From: Parvimonas micra
Lineage (GTDB): Bacteria > Bacillota > Clostridia > Tissierellales > Peptoniphilaceae
Direction: 5' to 3'
Length of the DNA stretch: 64,000 nt
NCBI RefSeq assembly: GCF_021300775.1
Contig: NZ_JAJTJP010000002.1
Span: forward strand, 243,187 to 307,186
Shown here: piece after piece, positions 59,839 to 64,000 of the stretch
Position numbering within the stretch: position 1 is the stretch's first letter
How the letters are laid out: the number at the start of each line of letters is the position of its first letter
Translations under genes and position numbers: made by a program
Notes under the pieces: model-generated
Told to the model about the DNA's origin: nothing
Databases searched by the model: none
Seen by the model: only the letters and a program-made list of their open reading frames with translations

Positions 59839-59868
59839 TTGCATTTAAATAACTTTGTTAAAAAATAT

Positions 59869-59897
59869 TTGAAAAAACTTTTCATATATGCTAAAAT
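59869..59897 (+). promoter_or_regulatory. promoter of lipoprotein unit 7
   Basis: TTGAAA, 17 nt, TAAAAT. Confidence 0.7.
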
Positions 59898-59927
59898 TAG
59901 TTATAATTTTTTAAATGGAGGTTAAGA

Positions 59928-60398
59928 ATGAAAAATTTAAAAAGAACTTTATTAGCATTTGCTATGTTATTTGTTGTAGTACTAACTACTGCTTGTTCAG
60001 GAAGTAAAACTGCTACAAAAACTTTTGTTAGAGAAAATAATGGAGTTAAAACAACTTTAACTTATACTTATAATGAAAGTGACGATAAAGTAATTAAACA
60101 AACAACTGTAAACGAAGGTGTTTATGCTAATATTCCAAACTTAAAGACAAAAGAAGCAGTTAAGGCTGTTTTAGATCCAATTGCTGAAAAATATCAAGGA
60201 ATCAAAGGAATCAAAGAATCAATAGATTATCAAGAAGATAAATTCGTTGAAACTTTAGAAGTTGATTATGAAAATCTTGACTATGAAAAAGCAAAAACTA
60301 TAATGGGTGAAAGCTTCCAAGATCCTAAAAAAGTTAAAATTAGTATGAAAAAGAGTGAAGAACTTGTAACTCAACAAGGATTCAAAGAACAAAAATAA
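59928..60398 (+). CDS. array lipoprotein 12
   Basis: 156 codons with GGAGG. Signal VVLTTAC (Cys23). A family-consensus copy, very close to member 3 (YQGIKGIKESIDYQEDKFVETLEVDY... in two blocks; ESFQDPKKVKISMKKSEE). Single-gene unit and the last of the array. Confidence 0.85.
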   Translation: MKNLKRTLLAFAMLFVVVLTTACSGSKTATKTFVRENNGVKTTLTYTYNESDDKVIKQTTVNEGVYANIPNLKTKEAVKAVLDPIAEKYQGIKGIKESIDYQEDKFVETLEVDYENLDYEKAKTIMGESFQDPKKVKISMKKSEELVTQQGFKEQK

Positions 60399-60407
60399 TT
60401 AAAAATT

Positions 60408-60435
60408 AAAAAGTAGTATTTATACTACTTTTTTT
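60408..60435 (+). terminator. terminator of lipoprotein unit 7
   Basis: AAAAAGTAGTAT/ATACTACTTTTT plus T run. The following ~330 bp up to the adhesin gene are AT-rich; apart from a weak promoter (TTGTTA, TATACT at 60703) nothing is recognised. Confidence 0.85.
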
Positions 60436-60766
60436 ATTGCAAAAATTTAGAAATTCACTAAAATGTTTGCTTTTGGAATTTTAGGCGCGAAAAATATATT
60501 ACATAAATTTAACAAAATATTATAAGTTTTTAAAATGAATATCTTTTCACAATCCTTTGTATAACAAGACAATATACATATTTTAAATTATATTTTTGGT
60601 TGCTAAAAGTTTACCATAAGATTTTTTTGATTTTATCAAAAATAATTTTCAAATTTTAAGGTTTTTAGCTATTTTATTTGTTAAAAAATGGGTAACTTAT
60701 GATATACTATATAAGTATATTAAAAATAAAAATTTACAAAAAAAAGTAGGAAAATAGGAGGTATGT

Positions 60767-63700
60767 ATGAAGAGAGAAGAAGTAGTACAGAAAAATTGGA
60801 GAGCTAGAAAAAAACATGGTAGCTGGTTATTCGTAAGCAGTCTATTAGTATTCACTTTATTAGCTCCAACAACAGCAAAATTAACAGGCTCATTAAGACA
60901 TGTTTCTTACGGAGCGGAAAGAGAAATAGATCCGTCTGTTAACTTAGGTAATGCAGAATATAACCCTAAGGCGAAATTAATTGTTACTCCAGATAATCAA
61001 GACACATTTTTTACAACATCAGCAGATGCTCACAAAGATGGAAATGTAGTAACATTAACTGATGATGCACCTTCAAGAAAGGGAGCTTATACATTATTTA
61101 ATAAGATTTCACTATCTGAAAGCTTTGAATTAGTTGGGGAAATCAATATTGGAAAAAGATATGAAGGATATAGCCCAGATGGAGTTACTGGTGGAGATGG
61201 TGTTTCTTTTGTATTTACAACTAAAGAACCCGGAGTAGTAGGATTAGATGGAGCAAGTATAGGACTTGGAGGTATTCCAAATTCTTTTGGTTTTAAATTA
61301 GATACTTACCATAATACCAGTACACCAAATGGAGCAGCTAAATCAGATGCCGATCCTAAATTTCCAGGATATCAAAATGGAGCATTTGGAGCATTCTACC
61401 GTACTGATGGTGGTGGTAGAGCGAAATATGCTGTAAGTGATGCAAAGAGATTGACTACTCAACCTACTAATAATGAATTTAAAAAGGTAATAGTTAGTTA
61501 TAACGGCTCTACAAAGAAAATGACTGTAACATATGATGGTCAAGTATTTGAAAGAAGTATTCAAGATTGGATTAATAATAGTAGAAGTACAACTAGACAA
61601 GTTGCTGGTCAAGAAGAGTTAGCTTTTGCCCTATTTGCATCAACTGGGGGCGCTAGAAACTTACAACAATTCAAATTAGAACGTTTTGAATATTCTGCAG
61701 GTGGTTCTTATGTTACTGTTAAGTATGTAGATGCAGATACAAAACAAGAAATAAAATCTCATAAGACTTTTAGAAGTGATGGAAGTACTCCTTCTGTTAA
61801 CTTATCAAGCTATGTAAATCTTGATGGATATAAGTTAGTTGCAACAAATGTTTCAACTGCAAGAGGATACCAATCAGGAGATACTGTAAATTATGTAGTA
61901 GGTTCTCAAATTGTAACTTATGCATATAGAGTTGATAAAGATGCTCTTAAAGCAGAAATAGCAAAAGAAAATACTGTAAAAAATTCTGATAAATATAAAA
62001 ATGCAACAGATGCAAAGAAAAAGGCTTATGATGATGCATTAGCGGCAGCAAAGAGAATTGATGTAAAATCAAATGCAACAGTTGAAGAAGTAAAAAAAGC
62101 AAAAGAAGATTTAGCAAATGCGGCAGCAGCTTTAGATGGTCAAGCTACAAACAAAGATGCTCTTAAAGCAGAAATAGCAAAAGAAAATGATGTAAAAGCT
62201 AGTGCTAAATATAAAAATGGAAGTGCTGACAAGAAACAAGCATATGACGATGCATTGGCAGAAGCAAAGAGAATCGACGCTAAAACAGATGCAACACAAG
62301 CAGAAGTAAATAAAGCAAAGAAAGATTTAGCAGATGCAGCAGCAGCTCTTGACGGTATAGAAGTTAATAAGGATGCTTTAAAAGCTGAAATTGCAAAAGA
62401 CCCTACAGTTAAGGGAACAGATAAATATAAAAATGCAACTGATGCAAAGAAACAAGCATATGACGATGCATTGGCAGAAGCAAAGAGAATCGATGCAAAA
62501 GAAGATGCAACACAAGCAGAAGTAAATAAAGCAAAACAAGATTTAGCAAATGCAGCAGTAGCTTTAGATGGTCAAGCTACAAATAAGGATGCTCTAAAAG
62601 CAGAAATAGCAAAGGATCCAACAGTTAAAGCTAACGATAAATATAAGAATGCAACTGAAAATTCAAAGAAAGCTTATGACGATGCATTAGCAGAAGCAAA
62701 GAGAATCGACGCTAAAACAGATGCAACACAAGCGGAAGTAAATAAAGCAAAACAAGATTTAGCAAATGCAGCAGCAGCTTTAGATGGTCAACCAACTGAT
62801 AAGGATGCATTAAAAGCAGAAATAGCAAAGGATCCAACAGTTAAGGCTGATGACAAGTACAAGAATGCAACTGAAAATTCAAAGAAAGCTTATGATGATG
62901 CATTAGCAGAAGCAAAGAGAATCGACGCTAAAACAGATGCAACACAAGCAGAAGTAAATAAAGCAAAACAAGATTTAGCAAATGCAGCAGCAGCTTTAGA
63001 TGGTCAAGCTACAAATAAAGATGCATTAAAGGCAGAAATAGCAAAAGACCCTACAGTTAAGGCTGATGACAAGTACAAGAATGCAACTGACGAAAAGAAA
63101 GAAGCATATGACGATGCATTAGCAGAAGCAAAGAGAATAGATGCTAAAACAGATGCAACACAAGCGGAAGTAAATAAAGCTAAGAAAGACCTTGAAGATG
63201 CAGCAGCAGCTTTAGATGGTCAAGCTACAAATAAAGATGCATTAAAGGCAGAAATAGCAAAAGACCCTACAGTTAAGGCTGATGACAAGTACAAGAATGC
63301 AACTGACGAAAAGAAAGAAGCATATGACGATGCATTAGCAGAAGCAAAGAGAATAGATGCTAAAACAGATGCAACACAAGCAGAAGTAAATAAAGCAAAA
63401 GAAGATTTGGCAAATGCAGCAGCAGCTTTAGATGGTCAAGCTACAAATAAGGATGCTTTAAAAGCAGAAATAGCAAAAGACCCAACAGTTAAGGCTGATG
63501 ATAAGTATAAGAATGCAACTGACGAAAAGAAAGAAGTATATGATAAAGCTTTAGAAGAAGCGAAAAAGGTTGACGAAAAAGAAGGAGCTACTCAAGCTGA
63601 AGTAAATAAAGCAAAAGAAGACTTAGCAAATGCAGCAGCAGCTCTAGATGGTCAAGCTACAAATAAGGACGCTTTAAAGGCAGAAATAGCAAAAGATCCA

Positions 63701-64000
63701 ACAGTTAAAGCTGACGATAAGTATAAGAATGCAACTGATGAAAAGAAAGAAGCATATGACGATGCATTAGCAGAAGCAAAGAGAATCGATGCTAAAACAG
63801 ATGCAACACAAGCGGAAGTAAATAAAGCTAAGAAAGACCTTGAAGATGCAGCAGCAGCATTAGATGGACAACCAACTGATAAGAATGCATTAAAGGCAGA
63901 AATAGCAAAAGACCCAACAGTTAAGGCTGATGACAAGTACAAGAATGCAACTGAAAATTCAAAGAAAGCTTATGATGATGCATTGGCAGAAGCAAAGAGA
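60767..64000 (+). CDS. giant surface adhesin: lectin domain plus FIVAR repeats (3' end outside window)
   Basis: 1078 codons are visible and the frame stays open. ATG 60767 is five bases after AGGAGG. An extended signal peptide (NWRARKKHGSWLFVSSLLVF, KxYKxGKxW-like) probably ends near residue 50 (SYGA). Residues ~68-310 resemble a legume-lectin-like domain (GGDGVSFVFTTKEPGVVG, GIPNSFGFKLDTYHN, LEFALF-type strands). Residues ~312-385 are MucBP-like (YVTVKYVDADTKQEI). From residue 390, 72-residue FIVAR-type helical repeats run to the window end. Expected role: binding host or bacterial glycans, held away from the cell by the repeat stalk. The cell-wall anchor is not visible. Confidence 0.88.
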   Translation, partial: MKREEVVQKNWRARKKHGSWLFVSSLLVFTLLAPTTAKLTGSLRHVSYGAEREIDPSVNLGNAEYNPKAKLIVTPDNQDTFFTTSADAHKDGNVVTLTDDAPSRKGAYTLFNKISLSESFELVGEINIGKRYEGYSPDGVTGGDGVSFVFTTKEPGVVGLDGASIGLGGIPNSFGFKLDTYHNTSTPNGAAKSDADPKFPGYQNGAFGAFYRTDGGGRAKYAVSDAKRLTTQPTNNEFKKVIVSYNGSTKKMTVTYDGQVFERSIQDWINNSRSTTRQVAGQEELAFALFASTGGARNLQQFKLERFEYSAGGSYVTVKYVDADTKQEIKSHKTFRSDGSTPSVNLSSYVNLDGYKLVATNVSTARGYQSGDTVNYVVGSQIVTYAYRVDKDALKAEIAKENTVKNSDKYKNATDAKKKAYDDALAAAKRIDVKSNATVEEVKKAKEDLANAAAALDGQATNKDALKAEIAKENDVKASAKYKNGSADKKQAYDDALAEAKRIDAKTDATQAEVNKAKKDLADAAAALDGIEVNKDALKAEIAKDPTVKGTDKYKNATDAKKQAYDDALAEAKRIDAKEDATQAEVNKAKQDLANAAVALDGQATNKDALKAEIAKDPTVKANDKYKNATENSKKAYDDALAEAKRIDAKTDATQAEVNKAKQDLANAAAALDGQPTDKDALKAEIAKDPTVKADDKYKNATENSKKAYDDALAEAKRIDAKTDATQAEVNKAKQDLANAAAALDGQATNKDALKAEIAKDPTVKADDKYKNATDEKKEAYDDALAEAKRIDAKTDATQAEVNKAKKDLEDAAAALDGQATNKDALKAEIAKDPTVKADDKYKNATDEKKEAYDDALAEAKRIDAKTDATQAEVNKAKEDLANAAAALDGQATNKDALKAEIAKDPTVKADDKYKNATDEKKEVYDKALEEAKKVDEKEGATQAEVNKAKEDLANAAAALDGQATNKDALKAEIAKDPTVKADDKYKNATDEKKEAYDDALAEAKRIDAKTDATQAEVNKAKKDLEDAAAALDGQPTDKNALKAEIAKDPTVKADDKYKNATENSKKAYDDALAEAKR
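61934..64000 (+). repeat. 216-bp tandem repeats encoding 72-residue FIVAR-type modules
   Basis: Units start at 61934, 62150, 62366, 62582, 62798, 63014, 63230, 63446, 63662 and 63878 (the last cut by the window). All are exactly 216 bp. Each encodes NKDALKAEIAKDPTVK, KYKNAT, AYDDALAEAKRIDAK, ATQAEVNKAKKDL and AAAALDG. Early units differ most; units 6-9 share long identical stretches, a sign of recent expansion or gene conversion. Confidence 0.9.

Noticed and set aside
63652..63942. Minus-strand frame within the adhesin repeats, and similar antisense frames in the permease and lipoprotein genes
   Set aside because: Shadow frames created by codon bias of the real genes; low-complexity products without ribosome-binding sites.
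61934..64000. Regular repeats that could suggest a CRISPR array
   Set aside because: The repeats are 216 bp, in frame, without unique spacers, and encode FIVAR-type modules.
1..64000. tRNA or rRNA genes
   Set aside because: No T-loop/acceptor arrangement or rRNA-like GC-rich block was found by eye; a tRNAscan-SE or Infernal run would be decisive.

Overview
The window is a very AT-rich (visually about 70%), densely coded stretch of a bacterial chromosome. The gene content (gcvPA/gcvPB split glycine decarboxylase, oligoendopeptidase F, AzlCD, BrnQ, YtxH, long-form HPF, a fused FIVAR-repeat surface protein) and the strong AGGAGG ribosome-binding sites point to a low-GC Gram-positive anaerobe. 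My best guess is the Peptoniphilaceae (a Parvimonas/Finegoldia-like coccus). That placement is inference from style and content; no rRNA or tRNA gene was recognised here.

Layout. 1-3.2 kb: the end of an ABC-F ATPase gene and three small membrane-protein genes. 3.3-10.1 kb: an Old Yellow Enzyme homologue, a glycine-cleavage operon (gcvT-gcvPA-gcvPB, minus strand) and a divergent ATP-NAD-kinase-family gene. 10.1-13.9 kb: an acquired block with a regulator, a fused nuclease-methyltransferase and a specificity gene split by an (AG)8 tract, flanked by decayed gene fragments. 13.9-35.3 kb: mostly housekeeping, with a 6S-like RNA, YtxH/DUF948 pair, FNT channel plus ModE-like regulator, preQ1 riboswitch-queT, uppP, hpf, rpsD, brnQ, pepF, ybaB-recR-azlC-azlD, a serpin-like lipoprotein gene, dnaX, an M20 peptidase and malic enzyme. 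35.4-42.5 kb: radA, a P-loop protein, and a large ABC/FtsX-type exporter. 42.5-49.8 kb: an accessory zone where single genes (ADP-ribosylglycohydrolase, PTS-EIIC-like, esterase, transglutaminase-like, methyltransferase) alternate with palindromic dispersed repeats and a nonsense-mutated IS30 copy. 49.9-53.7 kb: gltX and a DUF2207/LemA pair. 53.8-60.4 kb: twelve consecutive paralogous lipoprotein genes resembling the YehR/DUF1307 family. 60.8-64 kb: the first 1078 codons of a giant lectin-domain/FIVAR-repeat adhesin that runs off the window.

How it fits together. The right end is a cell-surface region: twelve small lipoproteins, made from seven promoter-terminator cassettes with near-identical promoters (TTG-type -35, 17-nt spacer, TAnAAT -10), next to a repeat-built adhesin. 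The restriction-modification block carries a simple-sequence repeat predicted to switch its specificity subunit between a one-domain and a two-domain form. Two dispersed repeat families recur: a ~60-bp hairpin element always placed just after a terminator, and a larger multi-hairpin palindromic element in accessory intergenic regions. Both show paired changes in their stems, suggesting selection on folded RNA or DNA.
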